Under the pieces are notes generated by a model. The model saw nothing but the letters and a program-made list of their open reading frames with translations, was not told where the DNA came from and ran no database searches. Positions 1-7,085 of a stretch of DNA of 29,930 nucleotides are shown here, in pieces. The position numbers and the translations under genes are program-made. Origin of the DNA: Planctomycetota bacterium (GTDB lineage Bacteria; Planctomycetota; Phycisphaerae; Phycisphaerales; UBA1924); the NCBI GenBank assembly GCA_023432465.1, contig JAEYUO010000064.1, positions 1-29,930 on the forward strand, in the 5' to 3' direction. The first letter of the stretch is position 1. Every line of letters starts with the position of its first letter.

Positions 1-49
1 AGGCCACGTTGCCCTCGATCGGCGGCGGATGGAGCGGAAGAAGAATCGA

Positions 50-640
50 TCAGGCCGTGACGCGGCGGCGGCTCAACGCAACGACTCCGCCGATGGCCGC
101 CAGGGCGATGGCCCCGGGCGCGGGCACCGCGGTGACGGTGGCGATCCCGCCGACATTGACGCTGGACACGGGGATCATCACCGGGTTCTGAGGAATGATG
201 CCGCCGGGCATGAACGAGCCCATTCCCGTCACGGTCACTGTTGTTTGAAGCGTGCGATCGGCGAGAAGGTTCAGCGCGACCGAGAAGTCGTACGCCGGTG
301 TGACCGCCCCGAGGTCGGTGAACGAGAAGCTGCGGGTGATGAGGTTGGCCGGGAGGCTTCCGGCATAGGAACCGGCCATGATCAGGTCGGCGGGGTTCGC
401 ACCGTAGAGTGGCATAGAGAACGGCATGCCAAAGAGCGAACCGGTGAGGCCGGCACCGGCCATTGCAGACAAATCGAGCGTCCATGCATAGGAGGGCGCG
501 ACCTCGATCGCGTCAATGCTCGTGACCGAGCGGATGCCCGCGCCGCCGTTGAGCGTGACCGGCAACATGATGTCGGCATTGGCGACGGAGACCAAGCAAG
601 CGAAGGCGAGAGCGGCGATGGTCGTGCGGGTATTCAGCAT
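50..640 (-). CDS. Secreted PEP-CTERM-type sorting protein
   Basis: A 196-residue exported protein of unknown function. The N-terminus is a Sec signal peptide (hydrophobic AALAFACLVSVANA, probable cleavage after ANA at about residue 22). The C-terminus has the tripartite sorting tail seen in Phycisphaerales: a PAPG motif, a short hydrophobic Ala/Gly/Val helix and a basic RRR cluster just before the end. In known systems such tails direct proteins to the outer envelope and are processed by an exosortase/archaeosortase-type enzyme; no such enzyme is encoded here. The middle is a Gly/Ala/Ser/Thr-rich, probably beta-rich domain without a motif I recognise. The start at 640 is chosen over an in-frame one at 688 because it begins the signal peptide directly and has an AGAAAGGG ribosome-binding site. 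The gene stands alone, 233 bases from the next. Confidence 0.85.
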   Translation of the reverse strand: MLNTRTTIAALAFACLVSVANADIMLPVTLNGGAGIRSVTSIDAIEVAPSYAWTLDLSAMAGAGLTGSLFGMPFSMPLYGANPADLIMAGSYAGSLPANLITRSFSFTDLGAVTPAYDFSVALNLLADRTLQTTVTVTGMGSFMPGGIIPQNPVMIPVSSVNVGGIATVTAVPAPGAIALAAIGGVVALSRRRVTA

Positions 641-873
641 GCAAGCCCTTTCTGGGGTTGTCGGTCGGTGCGAGCACGGAGGATGCATCGCGATTGAACT
701 CGACTATGCCCCATTCCGGATGGGGTCACCAGCGGCTGCGGTCTGGAGCGGTGGGTAACGGTGGGTCTGCGACGGTGGCGCAGCGAGGGACGGCGATGCG
801 CGCACCGATAACCGCGCCGAGGGAGGCGGGGACTGCGTGATCGGACGGTGGCTTGACGGCGGGAGGTTGGGGG
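641..873. other. Intergenic region with small hairpin
   Basis: A 233-base gap between the PEP-CTERM gene and the B12/GTPase gene, both on the minus strand. The only structure I see is a short inverted repeat, CCCCAT at 709-714 and ATGGGG at 720-725. On the minus strand it is followed by CATAGT (703-708), which could serve as a -10 box for the PEP-CTERM gene, but the matching -35 is poor. No T-run follows the hairpin, so I do not call a terminator. Confidence 0.3.
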
Positions 874-2037
874 TCAGGCGAGGAGGGCGTCGAGAAGTGC
901 GGGGACACCCTGGCCGCGGGTGGCAACGGTTTCGAACACGGGCCGACGGCCTGCGACATCGCGCAGATCGCGGACGAGTTCGTTCTCACCGGGATGGTCG
1001 GCCTTGTTGCAGACGAAGATGTCGGCGATCTCGAGGATGCCGGCCTTGTCCATCTGCACGGCATCGCCCATGCCGGGCGTGAGCACGACGACGGTGCGAT
1101 CGACGTGCTCGCTGATGCGGGTCTCGTTCTGGCCCGCACCGACAGTTTCGATAAAGAGCGTTTCGTAGGGTGAAGCCGCGTGTGCCCCGCCGATGAGTTC
1201 GACGATCTCAGTGACGGCGTGGTAATCCTCGCCGCGGATCGCCAGTGATCGGTAGTAGACGGACTCATCGAGGTTGTTGAAATCGACGCGGAGGCGATCG
1301 CCCAGGAGCGCGCCGCTGGTGATGGGGCTCATGGGATCGAATGCGAGCACCGCGCAGCGACCCATCGACGTGTCCTCTTTGGCGCGTCGGGTGTACTCGC
1401 CGACGAGTTGTGCGACGAGGGTGGACTTGCCCGCGCCGGGAGAGCCGGTGATGCCGATGACGCGCTTGGGGCGGCGGCGGGCTGCGCTTGAGCGGAGGCC
1501 GTTTGCGCCGGTGCGGCCGGCATGGATGAGCGAGATATCCCGGGCGAGCTGCGCAGCGGGACCGCTGGAAACAGTCTGCGCGTACGGCTTCACTGCGCCG
1601 CGAACGGCCTCGACGATGTCGAGCAGGCCGGTGCCGGTGGTGAAGCACTTGGCCACGCCCTGCTCGATGAGCTTGGGGAGGTCTTCCTGCGGGAGGATGC
1701 CGCCCATGTAGACGGGGATGTCGGGGCGGCCGAGCTCCTTCAGGGCTTCGATCAGCTTGGGGCCAAGGACAAGGTGGGAGTTGGACATCATCGATGCGGC
1801 GATGACATCAACATCCTCATCGCGCGCGGAGATTGCGAGAGAGCGGGGGGTCTGCCAGAGACCGGAATAGATGACGTGGACGCCGGAATCCCGCAGGGCG
1901 CGGGCGATGACCTTGACGCCGCGGTCGTGGCCGTCGAGGCCCATCTTGCCGAGCATGACGCGGGGGCGATGGTCGAGGTCTGCGCAGCGGTCGAGCTTCT
2001 CGAACTCGGTGGTGGCGGTGGTGAGGGCTTTGGCCAT
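874..2037 (-). CDS. Cobalamin-binding domain fused to MeaB/ArgK-type GTPase
   Basis: A 387-residue two-domain protein. Residues 25-155 are a B12-binding Rossmann domain of the methylmalonyl-CoA mutase small-subunit type: DGHDRG at 35-40 is the DxHxxG motif whose His37 would coordinate cobalt, and GLWQTP (59-64) and YMGG (110-113) are further family signatures. Residues 190-387 are a MeaB/ArgK (MMAA-like) G3E GTPase: P-loop GSPGAGKST (198-206), ETVGAGQNE (297-305) and the guanine-specificity motif NKAD (344-347). Such GTPases gate cofactor loading and repair of acyl-CoA mutases. The domain order equals the first two-thirds of IcmF (isobutyryl-CoA mutase fused), but the C-terminal catalytic barrel is absent and no mutase gene lies nearby. 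The start at 2037 begins the first conserved block. The reading frame stays open far upstream (to 3672), but that part is Arg/His/Pro-rich shadow of the gene on the other strand. No clear Shine-Dalgarno. Confidence 0.88.
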   Translation of the reverse strand: MAKALTTATTEFEKLDRCADLDHRPRVMLGKMGLDGHDRGVKVIARALRDSGVHVIYSGLWQTPRSLAISARDEDVDVIAASMMSNSHLVLGPKLIEALKELGRPDIPVYMGGILPQEDLPKLIEQGVAKCFTTGTGLLDIVEAVRGAVKPYAQTVSSGPAAQLARDISLIHAGRTGANGLRSSAARRRPKRVIGITGSPGAGKSTLVAQLVGEYTRRAKEDTSMGRCAVLAFDPMSPITSGALLGDRLRVDFNNLDESVYYRSLAIRGEDYHAVTEIVELIGGAHAASPYETLFIETVGAGQNETRISEHVDRTVVVLTPGMGDAVQMDKAGILEIADIFVCNKADHPGENELVRDLRDVAGRRPVFETVATRGQGVPALLDALLA

Positions 2038-2064
2038 GGGAAGGAAGGGTAGGGGGGAGGGAGC

Positions 2065-2099
2065 GATTTTGGATTGCGGATTTTGGAATGCGGATTGGG
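2065..2099. repeat. Tandem heptamer repeat, five units of GAWTNNG
   Basis: Five consecutive 7-base units: GATTTTG, GATTGCG, GATTTTG, GAATGCG, GATTGGG. They form a 35-base AT-richer island in a GC-rich gap, just upstream of the B12/GTPase start. Seen directly. Such GATT-heptamer tracts resemble the short tandem repeats scattered between genes in several bacterial phyla; that comparison is from memory. Confidence 0.8.
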
Positions 2100-2226
2100 G
2101 AGAGAACGTAAGCACGAACGGGCGACTTGCGACGGCTTTCAGCCGACTCCGCGATGATCTGGCGGTGAGATCCATCGACGAATCGCGTGAGGAACGGCTC
2201 GGGCAAACACCGGATACCCTCAGGCC

Positions 2227-3480
2227 ATGGACGTGATGGATGCGTTCATAGCCCTGGCCATTTCGGGTGCGCTGGGGATGCTGGTGGGCGTGCAGCGCGA
2301 ACGCGCGGACTCCGCGCTGGCGGGGGTGCGGACGGTGCCGCTGATCACCATCTTCGGTACGGTCTGCGCGATGCTGAGCGAGCCGCTCGGCGGGTGGGTG
2401 TTTCCGGCTGGGCTGCTCGGGGTTGCGATGGCCACGGCGATGGGAAACTATCTTCGGCCCGCGCCGGAGAAGAGCCCGGGAATCACCACGGAGATCGCGA
2501 TCCTGCTGATGTTCGCCGTCGGCGCGTTTGTGTGGATCGGTCCGCGGCCGGTTGCCGTAGGTGTCGGCGTCACGTGCGCTGCGCTCCTGCACGCCAAGGA
2601 TCTGCTGCACACGATGTCTCGCCGGCTGGGCGAGCGCGACATGCGGGCGATGATCCAGTTTGCACTGATCACGTTCATCGTGCTGCCGGTGCTGCCCAAC
2701 GAGCAGTTTGGACCGTTTGACGCGATCAACCCGCGCGAAGTGTGGCTGATGGTGGTGTTGGTAACGGGGATCAGCCTCGCGGCGTACGCGGCGGCGAAGA
2801 TGCTGCCGCGGCAGCACGGCGCGGCGGCGGCGGGGTTGATCGGCGGGCTGATCTCCAGCACGGCGACGACGGTGACGGCCGCGCGGCGGGCGGCGGGGAA
2901 CATCGATGCGGCATGGGCGGGCGTGCTGGTGGCGACGTTGGCATCGGTGGTGAGCTTCGTGCGGGTGCTGGTGGAGATCTTCGTGGCCGCCCCGGGGAAG
3001 GCCGCGCAGATCGCCCCGGCGATGGGCGTGATGCTGGGGGCATCGATCGTGGCTGCGGGGATGGCGTACGCGCTGGCGCGGAAGCAGCCTGGCGGGGAGA
3101 TGGCCGACCCGGAGAACCCGTCGGAACTGAAGGCCGCGCTGATCTTCGGTGCGCTCTACGCGATTGTGCTGTTGGCGGTGGCCGCGGGAAGGCACTGGTT
3201 TGGCGAGCGAGGGCTCTACATCGTCGCGGCGATCTCGGGCCTGACGGATATGGATGCCATCACACTTTCGACATCTCGGATGGCAGCGCGAGGCGCCGTG
3301 GAGACGGGCGCAGCGTGGCGGGCGATCGTGATCGCATCGATGGCGAACCTGGTATTCAAGGCGGGGATTGTCGCGGTGGTGGGGGGGCGGGCGGTCTTTG
3401 TGCGGCTGGTGCCGATCTTCGGGATTATGCTCGGCGTGGGCGTTGCGCTGCTGGTGGGGGCGGCTGCGCTGGGGTGGTAG
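2227..3480 (+). CDS. MgtC/SapB family membrane protein with DUF4010
   Basis: A 417-residue polytopic inner-membrane protein. The N-terminal part (about residues 5-140) is MgtC/SapB-like, with the family's GxxxGxxRER-type segment (GMLVGVQRERAD) followed by GVRTVPLITIFGT. The C-terminal part (about 175-415) matches DUF4010, with an Ala/Gly-rich core (GLIGGLISSTATTVT) and a later GLTDMDAITLS motif. The family is a poorly defined transporter or regulator group and the substrate is unknown; MgtC itself is linked to Mg2+ limitation and inhibits the F-ATPase in some bacteria, but that should not be transferred to this long form. Start: ATG at 2227, with a second in-frame ATG at 2236; no strong ribosome-binding site separates them. 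It is convergent with hutU, with a 43-base gap. Confidence 0.85.
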   Translation: MDVMDAFIALAISGALGMLVGVQRERADSALAGVRTVPLITIFGTVCAMLSEPLGGWVFPAGLLGVAMATAMGNYLRPAPEKSPGITTEIAILLMFAVGAFVWIGPRPVAVGVGVTCAALLHAKDLLHTMSRRLGERDMRAMIQFALITFIVLPVLPNEQFGPFDAINPREVWLMVVLVTGISLAAYAAAKMLPRQHGAAAAGLIGGLISSTATTVTAARRAAGNIDAAWAGVLVATLASVVSFVRVLVEIFVAAPGKAAQIAPAMGVMLGASIVAAGMAYALARKQPGGEMADPENPSELKAALIFGALYAIVLLAVAAGRHWFGERGLYIVAAISGLTDMDAITLSTSRMAARGAVETGAAWRAIVIASMANLVFKAGIVAVVGGRAVFVRLVPIFGIMLGVGVALLVGAAALGW

Positions 3481-3523
3481 AGAGCGAGAAACCTCACACC
3501 GAGTGAAGTTCAATCCTGTCGGG

Positions 3524-5242
3524 TTACCAGTCCCGCATCGGGATATCAACGTGCTTGTCGTCAGCGCACTTCTGCGCATCCTCGTAGCCCGCATCGGCGT
3601 GGCGGAAGACGCCCATCGCGGGGTCGTTTGTGAGCACACGCTCGATGCGTTTCGCGGCTTCGCGTGAGCCATCGGCGACGATGACCTGGCCCGCGTGCTG
3701 GCTGTAGCCGATACCGACGCCTCCGCCGTGATGGAAGCTCACCCACGATGCGCCGCTGGCGATGTTCACCATCGCGTTGAGGATGGCCCAGTCGCTGATG
3801 GCATCGGAGCCGTCCTTCATCGCTTCGGTCTCGCGGTTGGGGCTGGCGACAGAGCCGCAGTCGAGGTGGTCGCGCCCGATGACGATCGGAGCGCCGACTT
3901 TGCCGGACGCGACAAGATCGTTGAGGATGAGCCCGGCCTTGGCGCGATCGCCCATGCCGAACCAGCAGATGCGTGCGGGGAGACCCTGGAACGCGACGCG
4001 TTCCTTGGCGAGCTTGAGCCAGCGGTGCAGGCCCTTGTCGGCAGGGAAGGCCTGCATGAGCGCATCATCGGTGGTGTAGATATCGCGCGGCTCGCCGGAG
4101 AGCACGCACCAGCGGAAGGGGCCGCGGCCAAAGCAGAACTGCGGGCGGATGTATGCGGGGACAAAGCCGGGGAATGCGAAGGCGTCCTTGTAGCCATGCT
4201 CGAGGGCGCGCTGGCGGATGTTGTTGCCGTAGTCGAATGTGATCGCGCCGCGGCGTTGCAGCTCGACCATCGCGCGGACGTGCCGCTCCATGCTCGCAAG
4301 GCTGAGCTTGACGTATTGGCGCGGCAGGGCGACCCGCATGACCTCCGCCTCGTGCTGGGTCATCTCGACGGGGACGTAGCCGATGAGGGGATCGTGCGCG
4401 CTGGTCTGGTCGGTCAGGACATCGGGCGTTATGCCGCGGGCGAGAAGGCGCTCGAGCAGCTCGACGGCGTTGCAGTTGACGCCGACGGAGCGTGCGATGC
4501 CGGCCTCGGCGTACCCCACGGCGGCGTCGATCGCCTGGTCGAGTCCGTCCACGATCTCATCGAGGTATCGCTCGCGGATGCGGCGATTGAGGCGGATGTT
4601 GTCAACATCGGCGATGAGGCATGCACCGTCGTTCATGGTGACCGCGAGGGGCTGGGCCCCGCCCATGCCGCCGCAGCCGGCGGTAACGCAGAGCCGGCCC
4701 TTGAGCGTGGCATCCGCCCCGCCGAAGTTCTGGCGCGCACACTCTGCGAATGTCTCATAGGTGCCCTGGAGGATCCCCTGCGTGCCGATGTAGATCCATG
4801 ATCCGGCGGTCATCTGGCCGTACATGATCAGGCCCTTGCGGGCGAGATCATCGAAGGTGTCCTGGGTGGCCCAGTGCGGCACGAGGTTCGAGTTGGCAAT
4901 CAGCACGCGCGGCGAGTCGGTCGTGGTGCGGACCACCCCCACGGGCTTGCCGCTTTGCACCAGCAGCGTCTCATCGGGCTCCAACCGCTTGAGCGTGGCG
5001 ATAATGGCGTCGAAGGCTTCCCAAGAACGTGCCGCCTGGCCGCGGCCACCGTAGACGACAAGGTCCGCCGGGCGCTCGGCCACTTCCGGGTCGAGGTTGT
5101 TCATGAGCATGCGCATCGCGGCTTCGGCCTGCCAGGTCTTGCAGGACATCTGCAAGCCGCGGGGCGCGCGGACTTCGCGTGCACGGGCGAGTGAGGGTTT
5201 GACCTTGTTGCCTGTGGATCGCATGGTGGTGGGCGCGGGCAT
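3524..5242 (-). CDS. hutU: Urocanate hydratase
   Basis: A 572-residue NAD+-dependent urocanase that hydrates urocanate to 4-imidazolone-5-propanoate, the second step of histidine degradation, in the cytoplasm. Family blocks are clear: YGGRGQAARSW (64-74), GQMTAGSW (142-149), a Gly-rich GCGGMGGAQP (189-198), FRWCVLSGEP (about 376-385), and near the C-terminus DHLDCGS and the SFHHGGGVGIGYSQHAG segment. Length is close to the usual ~555 residues. Start 5242 is preceded by GAAGGA eight bases upstream; an internal ATG at 5224 is the alternative and would give the more usual N-terminus. It is downstream of hutH in the same orientation with a 125-base gap, so the two are probably co-regulated, perhaps with a second promoter in the gap. 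Confidence 0.97.
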   Translation of the reverse strand: MPAPTTMRSTGNKVKPSLARAREVRAPRGLQMSCKTWQAEAAMRMLMNNLDPEVAERPADLVVYGGRGQAARSWEAFDAIIATLKRLEPDETLLVQSGKPVGVVRTTTDSPRVLIANSNLVPHWATQDTFDDLARKGLIMYGQMTAGSWIYIGTQGILQGTYETFAECARQNFGGADATLKGRLCVTAGCGGMGGAQPLAVTMNDGACLIADVDNIRLNRRIRERYLDEIVDGLDQAIDAAVGYAEAGIARSVGVNCNAVELLERLLARGITPDVLTDQTSAHDPLIGYVPVEMTQHEAEVMRVALPRQYVKLSLASMERHVRAMVELQRRGAITFDYGNNIRQRALEHGYKDAFAFPGFVPAYIRPQFCFGRGPFRWCVLSGEPRDIYTTDDALMQAFPADKGLHRWLKLAKERVAFQGLPARICWFGMGDRAKAGLILNDLVASGKVGAPIVIGRDHLDCGSVASPNRETEAMKDGSDAISDWAILNAMVNIASGASWVSFHHGGGVGIGYSQHAGQVIVADGSREAAKRIERVLTNDPAMGVFRHADAGYEDAQKCADDKHVDIPMRDW

Positions 5243-5332
5243 GGCGGGGGTCCTTCGGGCCGAATCAGGAAAGTGCCTGAACGACGGAGCGCACGTGCAG
5301 TATGTTCAAGCTACAGCGTGTGTCGGTCAAGC

Positions 5333-5341
5333 ACAAGTGTT
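5333..5341. promoter_or_regulatory. Candidate hut operator half, AACACTTGT motif (hutU copy)
   Basis: The 9-mer AACACTTGT, read on the minus strand, lies 91-99 bases upstream of the hutU start. The same 9-mer occurs upstream of hutH at 6975-6983. A weak minus-strand promoter (TTGTGC, 17-base spacer, TAGCTT) overlaps this copy. That a hut regulator binds here is inference. Confidence 0.3.
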
Positions 5342-5367
5342 TGATCACTTCAACGAGTCGCGGATGA

Positions 5368-6930
5368 TCAGAACGCGGCTGAGACCCCCCCTGTTTGGAT
5401 CAGTTTTTCGACTGCGGCGATGTCGGGGGCTGGTGGGCGATCGGCAATGAGGCGTGGGACAACAGCGCGGACCGAGGCGTGCGCCCTCTCGACGGCGGGC
5501 CCGCTGCGGAGCGGGCGGTGGTGGTCGATGGCCTCGGCGGCGCAGATGAGTTCGATCGCGATGACCGATCCAGCGAGTTCGAGGCCCCGGCGGGCCTTGG
5601 CCGCGCTGCGCGGGCCGAAGGAGTTGTAGTCCTCCATGCCTGCGCTGGTGCTGAGGTTGGCAACGCTTGCGGGCGTGGCGAGACCGATGAGTTCATTGCA
5701 GCACGCCGCGGCGGTGTACTGGGCGATCATGAGGCCGGAGTGCAGACCGGGTCCGGGGGAGAGGTAGGGGGGGAGCTTGGCTTCGGAATCAAACGCGGAG
5801 AGCATGTGATAGATGCGGCGTTCGGATATTCCCGCGATGTGCGCGATGGAGATCGCGAGGAAGTCCAGGACGATGGCCAGGGGCATGCCGTGAAAGTTTC
5901 CAGCCGAGACGATTTCCGGCTCGCGCCCAGCGGCGGCGGAGAAGACGAGGGGGTTGTCGGTGACGGCGCCCAGTTCGCGCTCAACCGCGCTGCGGACATG
6001 CTCGAAGGCGTCCCAGGCCGCGCCAAGGACCTGCGGCACGCAACGGAGGGAGTAGGGATCCTGCACGCGCGGATCGTTGATCGCGTGGGAGGGGATGATC
6101 TGGCTGCCCTTGAGCATCGCGAGAATCGCGGCGGCGACACGCTTCTGCCCGGGTTGGCAGCGGGCTTCGTGCACGCGGGGATCGAGGAAGGCATCGGTGC
6201 CGCGGCAGGCGTCGATGGACATCGCGCTGGCGGCGATGGCCGCGTGGAACAGCCGGGTGTAGTCGGTCGCGAGGAGCACCCCTTGCGCGGCCATGAGGTG
6301 CGTGCCGTTGATGAGGGCGAGGCCTTCCTTTGCTTCGAGCGTGAGCGGGGGGATGGCGGCGGTTTTCAGGGCATCACCGCCGGGCATCGCTCTCCCCGCG
6401 ACTTCCGCCTCGCCTTCGCCGAGCAGGACGAGGGCGACATGCGCAAGGGGCGCGAGGTCGCCGGAGGCACCACAGGATCCGACACCGGGGACGACGGGGG
6501 TGATCCCCGCATTGAGCAGCGCGATGATGCGTTCGACGACTTCGGGGCGGACGGCGGAGAGCCCTCGTGTGAGCGAGGCGGCGAGCAGGAGCATCATGCC
6601 GCGGACGACATCGCGCGGCAGGGGAGCGCCAACGCCGGCGGCGTGGCTGCGGATGAGGTTGCGCTGCAGGTCGCGGAGATCGGCATCGGAAATCCGCTGG
6701 CGCGAGAACGAACCGAAGCCGGTGTTGATGCCGTAGTGTGGTTCACCATCGCTCATGGCTTGTGTCAGTGCGTCGCGCGCGGCGATCAGCCTGCGCGAGC
6801 CCTCGGGGGCGAGTTCGACCCTGGCGTCGTCGCGGGCGACGGCCTCGACCATGGCGATGGTGAGGGGCGCGCCATCAAGGCGGACTGGTCCACGATGAAC
6901 GATTGGGGACGCTTGGGAGAGGGGATGCAT
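5368..6930 (-). CDS. hutH: Histidine ammonia-lyase
   Basis: A 520-residue cytoplasmic lyase that removes ammonia from L-histidine to give urocanate, the entry step of the hut pathway. The Ala-Ser-Gly triad at 155-157 (in GSCGASGDLAPL) cyclises to the MIO electrophile. HYGINTGFG (65-73) carries the conserved active-site Tyr66. KEGLALINGT and the later QDPYSLRCVPQ and NPLVF blocks are typical. Length matches the family (~510). The reading frame is open to 7062, but the protein begins convincingly at ATG 6930; the upstream part is Pro/Arg-rich and unlike the family. No clear Shine-Dalgarno precedes 6930. hutU follows. hutI and formiminoglutamate genes are not in the window. Confidence 0.97.
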   Translation of the reverse strand: MHPLSQASPIVHRGPVRLDGAPLTIAMVEAVARDDARVELAPEGSRRLIAARDALTQAMSDGEPHYGINTGFGSFSRQRISDADLRDLQRNLIRSHAAGVGAPLPRDVVRGMMLLLAASLTRGLSAVRPEVVERIIALLNAGITPVVPGVGSCGASGDLAPLAHVALVLLGEGEAEVAGRAMPGGDALKTAAIPPLTLEAKEGLALINGTHLMAAQGVLLATDYTRLFHAAIAASAMSIDACRGTDAFLDPRVHEARCQPGQKRVAAAILAMLKGSQIIPSHAINDPRVQDPYSLRCVPQVLGAAWDAFEHVRSAVERELGAVTDNPLVFSAAAGREPEIVSAGNFHGMPLAIVLDFLAISIAHIAGISERRIYHMLSAFDSEAKLPPYLSPGPGLHSGLMIAQYTAAACCNELIGLATPASVANLSTSAGMEDYNSFGPRSAAKARRGLELAGSVIAIELICAAEAIDHHRPLRSGPAVERAHASVRAVVPRLIADRPPAPDIAAVEKLIQTGGVSAAF

Positions 6931-6973
6931 CGCAACATCGTCGCGGGGTGGAGGCCCCGGAGCAACTGCCGGC

Positions 6974-6985
6974 CAACACTTGTTG
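6974..6985. promoter_or_regulatory. Candidate hut operator, CAACA-CT-TGTTG palindrome
   Basis: A 12-base inverted repeat with 5-base arms lies 44-55 bases upstream of hutH, in the divergent region shared with the lipoprotein gene. It contains the 9-mer AACACTTGT also found upstream of hutU. The arms are short, so this is a candidate only. Confidence 0.35.
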
Positions 6986-7085
6986 CCAGTGGAAGGGTGC
7001 AACCGGGGAGGAAGTGAGCGGTTGGTCCTGCATCCGGGGGCCGCGGTGGCCGATCCTTTCATCAGTGAACCTCAGCATGCCCGCC

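Noticed and set aside
2038..3672. Open minus-strand extension of the B12/GTPase gene, making a 932-residue frame
   Set aside because: The extra part is Arg/His/Pro-rich, matches no family, and is antisense to the clearly coding MgtC/DUF4010 gene.
5335..5350. AAGTG-N6-CACTT hairpin in the hutH-hutU gap
   Set aside because: Only five base pairs; not enough to call an attenuator, noted because it overlaps the shared hut motif.
5395..7017. A 540-codon plus-strand open frame opposite hutH
   Set aside because: Typical high-GC antisense shadow; composition is Gly/Asp/Arg-rich and lacks any motif, while hutH is certain.
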